Source: JAEUNX01 sp034004685
GTDB taxonomy: Bacteria > Pseudomonadota > Gammaproteobacteria > Burkholderiales > Rhodocyclaceae
Assembly (NCBI GenBank): GCA_034004685.1
Contig: JAVEWG010000001.1
Coordinates: 62,001 to 126,000, forward strand
DNA: 64,000 bases
Direction: 5' to 3'
In this document: positions 42,317 to 51,653 of the stretch, in pieces
How positions within the stretch are numbered: the first letter of the stretch is position 1
Layout of the letters: the number at the start of each line of letters is the position of its first letter
Notes under the pieces: model-generated
What the model was told of the DNA's origin: nothing
Seen by the model: the letters and a program-made list of their open reading frames with translations, nothing else
Databases searched by the model: none
Position numbers and translations under genes: made by a program

Positions 42317-43489
42317 ATGAAACGCTCCCGCTTCGGGCGCCGCGGTGGCCTTTCCCGCGATGCCGAACAACTCGCCTGGCTGGCCACCGGCCTGGCCGAT
42401 TCCGGCAGCCGGGCCGAGGACCGCTACTGGGAAAGCCGCCTGGTGACCCTCATCGATCGCATTCTCGACGAGGATGACGAGGACGCCCTCAACGCCGCCC
42501 TGGATCATCTCTACAGCACCAACGCCCGCGCCTACGACGAGCTGGCGGACTTCATCGAGTCCCAGGCCGAAAACGGCCAGCGCCCGAGTCCCGGGCAGGA
42601 TGTGCTGCTCATCGCCGCGCCGGTGCTGGCCTGGTCCCGCTACCGCATCCCCGCCGGCCCCATTCCCCCTGCCCTGCTGGCCAACCTGCGGGTCCACCTG
42701 GCAGCCCATGTGCTGGCCGAGGGGGTCAAGCTGTCGGTGGCGGACTTCCTCTTCAGTCCGGACCAACTGCCCCAGGGCTACTGCCCCACCGCCAGCCTGG
42801 CCCAGGCCCTTGGCGAAGCCGCCCTGGCCAACCAGGATCTGCATATCGAAACCGACGGCCTGGCGGAAACCGCCCAGTTCCTCTCCGACACCCGCTACCT
42901 GCTGGCCGCCGTGGCGGTGCCCAAGGGCGCGCCCATCTTCCGCTGGCAGGAATCGGATCGGATCGGCCGGGATCAGGCCCTGGCCCAGTGGCGCACTCAG
43001 GGCGGCGCCTGCCTGGCGCCCCAGCTCCCCGGCTGCACCCTGGAGGTAGTCCTGCCGGAAGCCTACTTCGCCGCCTGCCGCCAGGCCGATCTGGCCAGCC
43101 GCCCCTATTCCATCCGCGCCTCGGTGGCCTTTCTCGGCACCACCCTGGAAATCCCCGCCACCGAACTGCGGGCGGTGATCGCCCCGTTCCAGGACCGCCA
43201 GCTGGAGGAATACCGGATCGGCTTCACCCGCCGCAACCAGGAGCAGGTGCTCCACGGGGTGGTGTGGCCGCTCCTCGGCGCCGAGGACGAAACCACCGAC
43301 ACCGCCGCCCAGATCGAAGCGGTGCTGCGGGAATGCGGTATCGGGGACATCCAGAACCTGGACCACGCTTATCCGGTCGAATATTGCGACGACTGCGGCG
43401 CCCCCTTCTATCCCGCCCCCGATGGCGAAGTGGTGCACGCCGAAATGCCGGAGGAGCAGTCCGAACAGATGCCCCGCCACCTCCATTAA
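42317..43489 (+). CDS. DUF2863-like protein
   Basis: This is a 390-aa cytoplasmic protein of unknown function that I believe belongs to DUF2863, a betaproteobacterial family, based on MKRSRFGRRGGLSRDAEQL and SGSRAEDRYWE at the N-terminus. The C-terminus has a CDDCGAPFYP motif (near 363) that could be half a zinc ribbon. No signal or membrane segment is seen. A GGAACA site precedes ATG 42317. It lies 65 bp downstream of ppsR and 21 bp upstream of msrB in the same direction, so it may be co-transcribed with msrB. Confidence 0.6.
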   Translation: MKRSRFGRRGGLSRDAEQLAWLATGLADSGSRAEDRYWESRLVTLIDRILDEDDEDALNAALDHLYSTNARAYDELADFIESQAENGQRPSPGQDVLLIAAPVLAWSRYRIPAGPIPPALLANLRVHLAAHVLAEGVKLSVADFLFSPDQLPQGYCPTASLAQALGEAALANQDLHIETDGLAETAQFLSDTRYLLAAVAVPKGAPIFRWQESDRIGRDQALAQWRTQGGACLAPQLPGCTLEVVLPEAYFAACRQADLASRPYSIRASVAFLGTTLEIPATELRAVIAPFQDRQLEEYRIGFTRRNQEQVLHGVVWPLLGAEDETTDTAAQIEAVLRECGIGDIQNLDHAYPVEYCDDCGAPFYPAPDGEVVHAEMPEEQSEQMPRHLH

Positions 43490-43510
43490 CCGATTCCCGG
43501 GAGAGCCGCC

Positions 43511-43915
43511 ATGACCCGCAAAGTGGACAAGCCCGACGCCCAATGGCGCGCCCAGCTCAGCGAACTGCAATACCAGGTGACCCGCCACAAGGGCACCGAA
43601 CGCCCCTTCTCCGGGGAATACTGGAACACCTGGACACCCGGGAATTACCTTTGCGTGTGCTGCGGCGCCCCCCTGTTCCGTTCCGAGGCCAAGTTCGACG
43701 CCGGCTGCGGCTGGCCCAGCTTCCACGCCCCGGCGGTACCCGAAAACGTGGAGGAAGCCCCGGACCGCAGCCACTTCATGGTGCGCACCGAAGTCCTCTG
43801 CCACCACTGCGGCGCCCACCTGGGCCACGTCTTCGACGACGGCCCGGCCCCCACCGGGCTGCGCTACTGCATCAATTCCGCGTCCATCAAGCTGGAGCCG
43901 GACGAAACCCTCTGA
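43511..43915 (+). CDS. msrB: Peptide methionine (R)-S-oxide reductase MsrB
   Basis: MsrB repairs the R-epimer of oxidised methionine. The 134 aa contain the zinc-binding pairs CVCCGAPLF (near 51-54) and CHHCGAHLGHVF (near 97-100), the substrate block GCGWPSF and the catalytic Cys in RYCINSASI. It is a standalone MsrB, not fused to MsrA. It follows the DUF2863-like gene by 21 bp and ends before a terminator. Confidence 0.95.
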   Translation: MTRKVDKPDAQWRAQLSELQYQVTRHKGTERPFSGEYWNTWTPGNYLCVCCGAPLFRSEAKFDAGCGWPSFHAPAVPENVEEAPDRSHFMVRTEVLCHHCGAHLGHVFDDGPAPTGLRYCINSASIKLEPDETL

Positions 43916-43947
43916 ATAGGCGTCCCCCGGCAAGCCCCCGCCCACCG

Positions 43948-43977
43948 CGCCTGGCCCTGGCCCAGGCGTGTTTCTTT
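43948..43977 (+). terminator. Rho-independent terminator after msrB
   Basis: CGCCTGG (43948-43954) pairs with CCAGGCG (43962-43968) and is followed by TGTTTCTTT. It is 32 bp after the msrB stop and before the mfd promoter. Confidence 0.6.
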
Positions 43978-44011
43978 GCCCTGGCCGGTCGCCCTGCCCG
44001 GAAGCGCTCCG

Positions 44012-44017
44012 TATAAT
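44012..44017 (+). promoter_or_regulatory. Candidate -10 (TATAAT) of mfd
   Basis: A perfect TATAAT lies 42 nt before the mfd ATG, just after the msrB terminator. The -35 is not conserved. Confidence 0.45.
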
Positions 44018-44059
44018 TGCGCCCTTTCCCGTCCGCCCCATCCGGGGCTTGCGTCGCCC

Positions 44060-47000
44060 ATGACCACCCCCTCCCCCCACCCGCTCCTGCCCCAACTGGC
44101 GTCCCTCAAGCTCAAGCCTGGCCTGCGTCTGGATCTGCCCGGGCTGGAAGGCTCCGCCGATGCCCTGGCCCTGGGAGGTCTGGCGGGCCAGGGACTGCTC
44201 ACGGTGATCACCGCCAATCCCCTGGACGCCCAGCGCCTCCAGGAGGAAATCGCCTGGTTCAGGCCGGGCCTGCGGGTGCACCTCCTGCCGGACTGGGAAA
44301 CCCTGCCCTACGACAGCTTTTCCCCCCACCAGGACCTGATCTCCGAACGCCTGGCCACCCTCCACGCGGTCAATCACAAGGAAAGCGACATCCTCCTGGT
44401 GCCGGCCACCACGGCGCTTTACCGGATGGCGCCGCCGGCCTTCCTGGCGGCCTATACCTTCTTCCTCAAGCAGGGGGAAAAGCTGGACTTGGACGCCCTG
44501 CGGGGGCAGATGACGGTGGCGGGCTACGCCCACGTGACCCAGGTGGTGAGCCCCGGGGAATACAGCGTGCGGGGCGGCTTGATCGACCTCTTTCCCATGG
44601 GCGCCACCCTTCCCTTCCGGATCGACCTCTTTGACGACGAAGTGGAGAGCATCAAGACCTTCGACCCGGACACCCAACGCACGGTGTACCCGGTAAAGGA
44701 AATCCGCCTGCTGCCGGCCCGGGAGTTTCCCCTGGACGACAAGGGTCGCACCCGCTTCCGGAGCCGCTTCCGGGAAATATTCGAAGGCGACCCCTCCCGG
44801 GTAGCGGTGTACAAGGACGTTTCCAACGGCATCGCCCCGGCGGGCATCGAGTACTACCTGCCCCTGTTCTTCGAGGAAACCGCCACTCTGTTCGACCACC
44901 TGCCTCAGGGCGGGCCGGTGGTGCTCCATGGGGACGTGGCCGGGGCCATCGCCGAATTCTGGAAGGACACCCGCAGCCGCCATGATCTCCTGGGGGGCGA
45001 CCGCAGCCGGCCAGTGCTGCCCCCCGGCGAGCTGTTCCTGGACGAGGAACAATTCTTCCTGGCCCTCAAGGAGCGGCCCCGCCTCGTGATGGGCAAGGGC
45101 CCGGCGGCGGCGGATGCGCCCACCCTGCCGGCGCCGGTGGTGGCGGTGGAGCGCAAGGCCGCCGACCCTCTCCATCGTCTCAAAGCCTTCCTGGCCGCTT
45201 TCCCGGGCCGGGTGCTGGTGCTGGCGGAATCCGCCGGCCGGCGGGAAACCATGGCGGAGTACTTCGCCGAATACGGCCTCAAGCCCACGGCCAGCGCGGA
45301 TCTGGCGGGCTTTCTCGACGGTGGCGCGGCCTTCGCCATCGGCGTGGGCCCCCTGGCGGGAGGCTTCACCCTGCCGACGGCGGGTTTGGCCATCCTCACC
45401 GAAACCGAGCTCTACGCCACCACGGCCCGCAACCGGGGCCGGCGAGAAACCCGCAAGGCCGCCACCATGGAGGGCTGGCTGCGGGATCTGTCGGAACTCA
45501 AGGTGGGGGATCCGGTGGTCCACATCTCCCACGGCATCGGCCGCTATCTAGGCCTGGTGCACATGGACCTGGGGGACGGCAGCAACGAGTTCCTGCACCT
45601 GGAGTATTCCGGCGGCGACAAGCTCTACGTGCCGGTCTCCCAGCTCCACGTCATCACTCGCTACGCCGGCGCCGACCCGGACGCGGTAGGCCTCCACCGG
45701 CTCGGCTCCGGCCAGTGGGAAAAGGCCAAGCGCAAGGCCGCCGAGCAGGTGCGGGACACCGCCGCGGAACTGCTGGCCCTGTATGCCCAGCGCGCCACCC
45801 GCCCGGGCCACCGCTTCAACTTCCAGCAGCATGACCTGGAAGCCTTCTCCGATGCCTTCGGCTTCGAAACCACCCCGGACCAGCAGGCCGCCATTGACGC
45901 GGTGGTGGAGGACATGAAATCCGGCCGCCCCATGGACCGCCTGGTGTGCGGCGACGTGGGCTTCGGCAAGACCGAGGTGGCCCTGCGGGCGGCCTTCATC
46001 GCGGTGGCCGACGGCAAGCAGGTGGCGGTGCTGTGCCCCACCACCCTGCTGGCGGAACAGCACTACCAGACCTTTGCCGACCGCTTCGCCGACTGGCCGG
46101 TGAAGGTGGCGGAGATTTCCCGCTTCAAGAGCGCCAAGGAGCAGGCCGAAGCCCTCCAGCATCTGGAAGAGGGCAAGGTGGACATCCTCATCGGCACCCA
46201 CCGCCTGCTCCAGAAGGACGTGCGCTTCAAACAACTGGGCCTGGTGATCATCGACGAGGAGCACCGCTTCGGGGTGCGCCAGAAGGAGGCCCTCAAGGCC
46301 CTGCGTTCCGAGGTGGATATCCTGACCCTCACCGCCACTCCCATTCCCCGTACCCTGGGGCTGGCCATGGAGGGGCTGCGGGAGTTCTCGGTGATCGCCA
46401 CCGCCCCGCAAAAGCGCCTGGCCATCAAGACCTTCGTCCAGCGCCACTCCAAGGGCATCGTGCGGGAAGCGGTACTGCGGGAGTTCAAGCGGGGCGGCCA
46501 GGTGTACTTCCTCTACAACGAGGTGGAAACCATCGAAAACCAGCGTCAGGCCCTGGCCGAGCTGGTGCCGGAGGCCCGCATCGTGGTGGGCCACGGCCAG
46601 TTGCCGGAAAGGGAACTGGAGCGGGTGATGCGGGACTTCACCCAGCAGCGGGCCAACCTGCTGTTGTGCTCCACCATCATCGAGACCGGCATCAACATCC
46701 CCACCGCCAATACCATCATCATCCACCGGGCCGACAAGTTCGGCCTGGCGCAACTCCATCAGCTGCGGGGCCGGGTGGGCCGCAGCCACCACCAGGCCTA
46801 CGCCTATCTCCTCACCGATGCCCACGCCAAGCCCTCCGCCCAGGCCCAGAAACGCCTGGAGGCCATCGCCATGATGGAAGAGCTGGGGTCCGGCTTCTAC
46901 CTGGCCATGCACGATCTGGAAATCCGGGGCGCCGGCGAGGTATTGGGGGAAAACCAGTCCGGCGAGATCCACCAGGTAGGGTTTGGCCTGTACACCGAGA

Positions 47001-47497
47001 TGCTCAAGCGGGCCGTCAAGGACCTCCAGGCTGGCCGGGAGCCGGATCTGTCCCAGCCCCTGGAAGTCATCTCGGAAATCAACCTCCACGTCCCGGCTCT
47101 GCTCCCCTCCAATTACTGCAGCGACGTGGCTGAGCGCCTGACCCTCTACAAGCGCCTGGCCAACTGCGAGGCCGAAGAGGAAATCCGGGATCTCCAGGAA
47201 GAACTGATCGACCGCTTCGGTGATCTGCCCCCCCAGACCCAGTCCCTGCTGGAAACCCATCGCCTGCGGATCTTCCTCCAGCCCTTCGACGTGCAGAAGC
47301 TGGACGCCTCGGAAGCCCGCATCAGCGTCCAGTTCGGCCCCAAGCCCCCCATCGATCCGGCCAAGGTCATCGGCCTCATCCAGAAGGACCGCAACACCAC
47401 CATGGCCGGCCCGGACAAGCTGATCCGCAAGGTCAACACGCCCCAGCTCAAGGACCGGGTGACCGCCGTGCGCACCCTGCTGCAAGCGGTCCGGTAA
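44060..47497 (+). CDS. mfd: Transcription-repair coupling factor Mfd
   Basis: Mfd removes RNA polymerase stalled at DNA lesions and recruits UvrA. The 1145 aa (E. coli 1148) contain the N-terminal UvrB-like region (DWETLPYDSFSPHQDLISER near 75-95), the RNA-polymerase-interacting domain (GDPVVHISHGIGRY near 480-495), and the RecG-like translocase with Walker A GDVGFGKTEVA near 632 and DEEH near 730. TRG motif segments and the C-terminal UvrA-binding inhibitory domain follow. The start is ATG 44060; an in-frame upstream extension overlaps the TATAAT box. Confidence 0.97.
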   Translation: MTTPSPHPLLPQLASLKLKPGLRLDLPGLEGSADALALGGLAGQGLLTVITANPLDAQRLQEEIAWFRPGLRVHLLPDWETLPYDSFSPHQDLISERLATLHAVNHKESDILLVPATTALYRMAPPAFLAAYTFFLKQGEKLDLDALRGQMTVAGYAHVTQVVSPGEYSVRGGLIDLFPMGATLPFRIDLFDDEVESIKTFDPDTQRTVYPVKEIRLLPAREFPLDDKGRTRFRSRFREIFEGDPSRVAVYKDVSNGIAPAGIEYYLPLFFEETATLFDHLPQGGPVVLHGDVAGAIAEFWKDTRSRHDLLGGDRSRPVLPPGELFLDEEQFFLALKERPRLVMGKGPAAADAPTLPAPVVAVERKAADPLHRLKAFLAAFPGRVLVLAESAGRRETMAEYFAEYGLKPTASADLAGFLDGGAAFAIGVGPLAGGFTLPTAGLAILTETELYATTARNRGRRETRKAATMEGWLRDLSELKVGDPVVHISHGIGRYLGLVHMDLGDGSNEFLHLEYSGGDKLYVPVSQLHVITRYAGADPDAVGLHRLGSGQWEKAKRKAAEQVRDTAAELLALYAQRATRPGHRFNFQQHDLEAFSDAFGFETTPDQQAAIDAVVEDMKSGRPMDRLVCGDVGFGKTEVALRAAFIAVADGKQVAVLCPTTLLAEQHYQTFADRFADWPVKVAEISRFKSAKEQAEALQHLEEGKVDILIGTHRLLQKDVRFKQLGLVIIDEEHRFGVRQKEALKALRSEVDILTLTATPIPRTLGLAMEGLREFSVIATAPQKRLAIKTFVQRHSKGIVREAVLREFKRGGQVYFLYNEVETIENQRQALAELVPEARIVVGHGQLPERELERVMRDFTQQRANLLLCSTIIETGINIPTANTIIIHRADKFGLAQLHQLRGRVGRSHHQAYAYLLTDAHAKPSAQAQKRLEAIAMMEELGSGFYLAMHDLEIRGAGEVLGENQSGEIHQVGFGLYTEMLKRAVKDLQAGREPDLSQPLEVISEINLHVPALLPSNYCSDVAERLTLYKRLANCEAEEEIRDLQEELIDRFGDLPPQTQSLLETHRLRIFLQPFDVQKLDASEARISVQFGPKPPIDPAKVIGLIQKDRNTTMAGPDKLIRKVNTPQLKDRVTAVRTLLQAVR

Positions 47498-47562
47498 TGC
47501 GCTCGGCCCCACTGGGGGCGCTTGCCCGCCACCCCGACGCGGTGCGCAAGCACACCCTACGC

Positions 47563-47568
47563 TAAAAT
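47563..47568 (+). promoter_or_regulatory. Candidate -10 (TAAAAT) of aroG
   Basis: TAAAAT lies 32 nt before the aroG ATG, preceded by no obvious -35. Confidence 0.35.
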
Positions 47569-47600
47569 TTCGCCTTCACTCGCCCAGCCAGGACATCACT

Positions 47601-48680
47601 ATGGCCATCCAGAACACCGAAAACCTCAACATCAGCGCCTGTGACCTCATGCCCACTCCGGAGGAGATCAAGGCCCAGGTGCCCTTGACCCCCACCGCGG
47701 CGGCCACCGTCACCGCCGGCCGGCAAGCCCTCCAGGCCATCCTGGAGGGCCAGGATCCCCGCGTCTTCCTGGTGGTGGGGCCCTGCTCCATCCACGACCC
47801 GGTGGCCGGCCTGGACTACGCCCGGCGCCTCAAGGCCCTGGCGGACGAAGTGGCCGACACGATCCTGGTGGTGATGCGGGTCTATTTCGAGAAGCCCCGC
47901 ACCGCCACCGGCTGGAAGGGCTACATCAACGACCCCTACATGGACGATTCCTTCCGGATTGCCGAAGGGATGGCCAAGGCCCGGGAATTCCTGCTGGCGG
48001 TCAATGAACTGGGGCTGCCCGCCGGCACCGAGGCCCTGGACCCCATCGCCCCCCAGTACTACGGCGACCTGGTGAGCTGGACCGCCATCGGCGCCCGCAC
48101 CGCCGAATCCCAGACCCACCGGGAGATGGCTTCTGGGCTTTCCTCCCCGGTGGGCTTCAAGAACGGCACCGACGGCAGCCTGGATGCGGCGGTCAACGGC
48201 ATCATTTCCGCCGCCAATCCCCATAGTTTTCTGGGCATCAATTCACAGGGGGTGACCTCGGTGGTCCGCACTCGGGGTAACCGCTACGGCCACGTGGTGC
48301 TGCGGGGCGGCGGCGGGCGGCCCAACTACGATACGGTGTCCGTTTCCTTGGCTGAAAAGGCCCTGACCAAAGCCAAGCTCCCCGCCAATGTGGTGGTGGA
48401 TTGCTCCCACGCCAACTCCTGGAAGAACCCGGAATACCAGCCCCTGGTGATGCGGGACGCAGTGCACCAGATCCGGGAAGGCAACCGTTCCATCGTTGGC
48501 CTGATGGTGGAAAGCTTCATCGAGCCTGGCAACCAGCCCATCCCGACGGACCGCTCCCTTCTCAAGTATGGCTGTTCGGTAACCGATGCCTGCGTGGGCT
48601 GGGACACCACCGAGGAAATGGTCCTCTACGCCCGGGACGTGCTACGTCAGGCCATGCCTTTGCGGAAAGCCGCCCGATGA
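47601..48680 (+). CDS. aroG: 3-deoxy-7-phosphoheptulonate (DAHP) synthase, AroG type
   Basis: This enzyme catalyses the first step of the shikimate pathway (PEP + erythrose-4-phosphate). The 359 aa belong to the class-I alpha group, with VVGPCSIHDP near 58-67, MRVYFEKPRTATGWKG near 93-108, GARTAESQTHREMASGLS and VVDCSHANS. Which aromatic amino acid inhibits it cannot be read reliably by eye. The stop overlaps the serB start by 4 nt (ATGA), so the two are coupled. The PEP it uses is also the product of PpsA. Confidence 0.95.
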   Translation: MAIQNTENLNISACDLMPTPEEIKAQVPLTPTAAATVTAGRQALQAILEGQDPRVFLVVGPCSIHDPVAGLDYARRLKALADEVADTILVVMRVYFEKPRTATGWKGYINDPYMDDSFRIAEGMAKAREFLLAVNELGLPAGTEALDPIAPQYYGDLVSWTAIGARTAESQTHREMASGLSSPVGFKNGTDGSLDAAVNGIISAANPHSFLGINSQGVTSVVRTRGNRYGHVVLRGGGGRPNYDTVSVSLAEKALTKAKLPANVVVDCSHANSWKNPEYQPLVMRDAVHQIREGNRSIVGLMVESFIEPGNQPIPTDRSLLKYGCSVTDACVGWDTTEEMVLYARDVLRQAMPLRKAAR

Positions 48681-49507
48681 ATCTGGTCGTGCTGGGGCAC
48701 TGTGCCAGCGCCCGAACCCTCCAGGAACTGGCCGCGCTCACCGGCGCCCGGACCATCGAGTCCATCCACCCCCAGGCCCACCGCCTGGTGGCGGCCCAGC
48801 CCGACACGGGGGTGGCAGCCCTGTGCCGGCAGGCGGGGCTGGACTACGCTTTCGTGCCGGCGGGGCGGCGGCTCTCGGATTTTGGCCTGTTTGTCACCGA
48901 CATGGATTCCACCCTGATCAACATCGAGTGCATCGACGAGATCGCCGACATGCTAGGGCTCAAGGCCGAGGTGGCCGCCATCACCGAGGCCGCCATGCGG
49001 GGGGAGCTGGAGTTCAGCGCATCCCTGGCGCGCCGGGTCGCCCTCCTGGCCGGCCTGGAGGAATCCGCCCTGGAACGGGTGTATGAGGAGCGGTTGCGCC
49101 TCAATCCCGGAGCCGAAGCCTTGCTGGCGGGGCTGCACCAGGCCGGGGTAAAAACCATGCTGGTGTCGGGCGGCTTCACTTACTTCACCGATCGCCTCCA
49201 AACCCGCCTGGGTTTCGACCACGCCCACGCCAACCAGCTGGAGGTGGCCAACGGCCGGCTTACCGGCCGGGTCATCGGCCCCATCGTGGACGGGGCAGCC
49301 AAGGCCAACCACCTGCTGCGACTCAAGGCCAAGCTGGATCTGGCGCCCTACCAGACCATGGCCGCCGGGGATGGGGCCAACGACATTCCCATGTTCAATG
49401 CCGCCGGCTTCCGGGTGGCCTATCAGGCCAAGCCGGCCCTGCGCCCGGTGGCCGACTGTTGCCTGGACCACACGGGCCTGGATAGCATCCTGCATCTGTT
49501 TGCCTGA
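48677..49507 (+). CDS. serB: Phosphoserine phosphatase
   Basis: SerB performs the last step of serine synthesis, phosphoserine to serine. The 276 aa have an N-terminal ACT-like region (1-70) and a HAD phosphatase domain. Motif I is DMDSTLINIE with the nucleophile Asp at about residue 75, followed by motif II SGGFTYF and motif III GDGANDIPMF. It is coupled to aroG by the ATGA overlap and is the last gene of that operon. Confidence 0.95.
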   Translation: MNLVVLGHCASARTLQELAALTGARTIESIHPQAHRLVAAQPDTGVAALCRQAGLDYAFVPAGRRLSDFGLFVTDMDSTLINIECIDEIADMLGLKAEVAAITEAAMRGELEFSASLARRVALLAGLEESALERVYEERLRLNPGAEALLAGLHQAGVKTMLVSGGFTYFTDRLQTRLGFDHAHANQLEVANGRLTGRVIGPIVDGAAKANHLLRLKAKLDLAPYQTMAAGDGANDIPMFNAAGFRVAYQAKPALRPVADCCLDHTGLDSILHLFA

Positions 49508-49746
49508 AGATCACCGTCGAAATCGGCCCCATCCTTCAGGGCTGCGATGCGCTGGCCGACCATACAACCTTCGATGCACCGCATGCCCCTTAGGGGGCAG
49601 CTGCCGAGACAGATCTCTGGCGCCACTCAGGGCCCTCGCCCCCCCCCGGCAACCGGGGGAAATGCGCCTCAAGCTTTCGCATTTCCAGTCGTTAATCCGC
49701 TTAGGCATAACGATTTAAGTGTTTATGACGTTTTTTTTCAGCCCCT
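49508..49746. other. Non-coding region after serB with hairpins
   Basis: No gene is seen here. There is a GC hairpin CCCCGGCAACCGGGG (49644-49658) and an 8-bp stem GAAATGCG/CGCATTTC (49659-49666 with 49678-49685). The region then turns AT-rich (about 49686-49740, including a run of eight T), which may hold the promoter of the downstream small ORF and chemoreceptor gene. Confidence 0.4.
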
Positions 49747-49965
49747 GTGCGTGAAATTGGGGCGGGTATCAATCCGCCCCATTTATCCCAGAGCAAGGCG
49801 TCGTCCTGGGTGTGGGTGCTTCTTGGCTGCTGGCTCGCCGGATCTTTTGCCGCCCTGTGGTATCTGGAGCGGGATGCCTTGCTCCAGCGCACGTCATGCA
49901 TGGCCCCGCGACAGGCCGTCCCTGCCGCAACATCCAAAGTCATTTTCTTGAGGCCGAAGACATGA
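49747..49965 (+). CDS. Possible small single-pass membrane protein
   Basis: This is a 72-codon open frame with one strong hydrophobic segment (WVWVLLGCWLAGSFAALWYL, residues 22-41) and a basic C-terminus. Its stop overlaps the chemoreceptor start by 4 nt (ATGA), a sign of translational coupling. The first 20 codons overlap a hairpin (GGGGCGG/CCGCCCC near 49759-49781), so the true start may be a later GTG at 49810 (51 aa) preceded by AAGG. No family is recognised. It could also be leader DNA. Confidence 0.35.
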   Translation: MREIGAGINPPHLSQSKASSWVWVLLGCWLAGSFAALWYLERDALLQRTSCMAPRQAVPAATSKVIFLRPKT

Positions 49966-51473
49966 ACTCCACCAATCGCAAAGCTGCAGATTCACTCAAC
50001 GGATTCCGGGCCCGGGCAGACCTGCTGATGGTCGGAACCCTAGGCGCCTTGCTCCTGTTGAGCCTGGTATACGCCGGCCTAGGGGCCGACTGGCTGCCGG
50101 CCCTGGCAGTGGGGATTCCCGCCTTCCTGGTTCCCCTGGTGATCTATCGGGCGGCACCGGGTTCGGTCGCCACCCGGCTGGCCATGGGTTTTGCCCTGAT
50201 GCTTTTTGCCGCAGTGTTGATCCAGCAGGCCAAGGGGGAGATCGAGGCCCATTTCGCCATCTTCACCCTCCTGGCCTTCCTGGTGCTGTATTGCGATTGG
50301 AAGCCCCTGGTGGCGGCGGCCGGTCTGATCGCGGCACACCACGCCTTGTTCGCCTATCTCCAGGCGGGGGGGGCGGGGGTCTTCGTCTTCCCTGAAGCGG
50401 GGAGCATCGGCCGGGTGGCGGTGCATGGGGCCTTCGTGGTGGTGGAAACGGCGGTGCTGGCCTCTATCGCCGCTATCTTGCGGGGCCACGTGGTCGCCAG
50501 CATGGTGGTGTCCGACTTTTCCAGTGCCGTAGCCGCCGGCCGCCTGGACTATCGCTTCTCGCCGGAACTGGTGGCATCGAGCCCCATGGTGGCGGCGGTC
50601 GCCCACATGCAGCAGGATCTGGCCAAGGCCATCGACGAGGTACGCCGCAACGCGGACGACCTGGGGCAGTTGGCCAACCGGCTGGCGTCCACCGCTTCCG
50701 AGGTCGCCCATAGCAGCACCGAACAAAACGACTCCACCGGCGCCATGGCCGCGGCAGTCCAGGAAATGACCGCCGCGGTGGCCCAGATTACCGATAACGC
50801 CCAGGCTGCACGCAATCTGGCCGGGGAATCCCGGGGAGCCGCCACCGAGGGCAGCCTGGTGGTGAAAGGCGCCATCGGAGAGATGACCGGCATCGCCGGG
50901 GTGATCCGCCTGGCCGCCACCAGCGTCGAGGAACTGGGCAAGAAATCCGAACGGGCCAGCGAGGTGGTGGGGATCATCAAGGAGATTGCCGACCAGACCA
51001 ACTTGTTGGCCCTCAACGCGGCTATCGAAGCCGCCCGGGCCGGCGAGCTGGGTCGTGGCTTTGCGGTGGTGGCTGACGAAGTACGCAAGTTGGCCGAACG
51101 CACCACCACCGCCACCAACGAGATCACCACCATGATGGCGGACATGCGCTCGGCCAAGGAATCGGTGCTCGACAGCATCTCCGAGGCGGTGAACAAGGTT
51201 CAGGCCGGGGTCAGCCAGGCGGCCAAGGCCGGCGAGAGCATCGACAGCATCACCGGCAAAACCCAGGAAGTGGGGGGCGTGGTGGAACACATCTCCGCCG
51301 CCCTGCGGGAGCAAAGCGGCGCGACCCAGGCCATTTCCCAGCATGTGGAGCATTTCACCCAGCTGGCCGATCGTGGCAGCGCCACCACCCAGGCGATTGC
51401 CGGCGAAGCCTCCAAGCTGCGGGCGGTAGCCGGGCGCCTGAACGACGCCCTGAGTCGCTTCACGGTGGCTTGA
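49962..51473 (+). CDS. Methyl-accepting chemotaxis protein with six-TM sensor region
   Basis: This is a 503-aa chemoreceptor with about six transmembrane helices in residues 20-185, almost no periplasmic loop and no HAMP domain apparent. The cytoplasmic signalling domain follows, with the hairpin tip IADQTNLLALNAAIEAARAG near 345-364. The membrane part has several His residues in or near the helices (EAHFAIF, AAHHALFAYL), which could bind haem or sense redox state. ATG 49962 has GAGG 9 nt upstream. A terminator-like hairpin follows. No other chemotaxis genes are in the window. Confidence 0.88.
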   Translation: MNSTNRKAADSLNGFRARADLLMVGTLGALLLLSLVYAGLGADWLPALAVGIPAFLVPLVIYRAAPGSVATRLAMGFALMLFAAVLIQQAKGEIEAHFAIFTLLAFLVLYCDWKPLVAAAGLIAAHHALFAYLQAGGAGVFVFPEAGSIGRVAVHGAFVVVETAVLASIAAILRGHVVASMVVSDFSSAVAAGRLDYRFSPELVASSPMVAAVAHMQQDLAKAIDEVRRNADDLGQLANRLASTASEVAHSSTEQNDSTGAMAAAVQEMTAAVAQITDNAQAARNLAGESRGAATEGSLVVKGAIGEMTGIAGVIRLAATSVEELGKKSERASEVVGIIKEIADQTNLLALNAAIEAARAGELGRGFAVVADEVRKLAERTTTATNEITTMMADMRSAKESVLDSISEAVNKVQAGVSQAAKAGESIDSITGKTQEVGGVVEHISAALREQSGATQAISQHVEHFTQLADRGSATTQAIAGEASKLRAVAGRLNDALSRFTVA

Positions 51474-51494
51474 GCGGCCCCGCCCAACCCAGCC

Positions 51495-51514
51495 AGGGCG
51501 CCCATCGGCGCCCT
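51495..51514 (+). terminator. Hairpin after the chemoreceptor gene
   Basis: AGGGCGCC pairs perfectly with GGCGCCCT around a 4-nt loop, 21 bp after the stop, followed by TGTCATGT. The T-run is weak. Confidence 0.5.
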
Positions 51515-51653
51515 TGTCATGTCTGACCCGCCCCACCCGGGCATTGTGCGCTTTCCCCCACGGGCCCGGGCCGCCGCACCCCACGCTTCAGGCCAAGCCC
51601 GGAACGGCACACGCCTTGCTTGAAAACGGGCTTTGCCCAGGAGCCCTTGCGCC

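Noticed and set aside
42248..45532. A long minus-strand open frame (over 1000 codons) opposite the DUF2863-like gene, msrB and mfd
   Set aside because: Same reason: a Gly/Val/Gln-rich shadow of three well-supported plus-strand genes.
49930..49962. A possible sigma-28 flagellar promoter (AAAG...GCCGAAGA) for the chemoreceptor
   Set aside because: Spacing is too short and the -10 would lie on the start codon.
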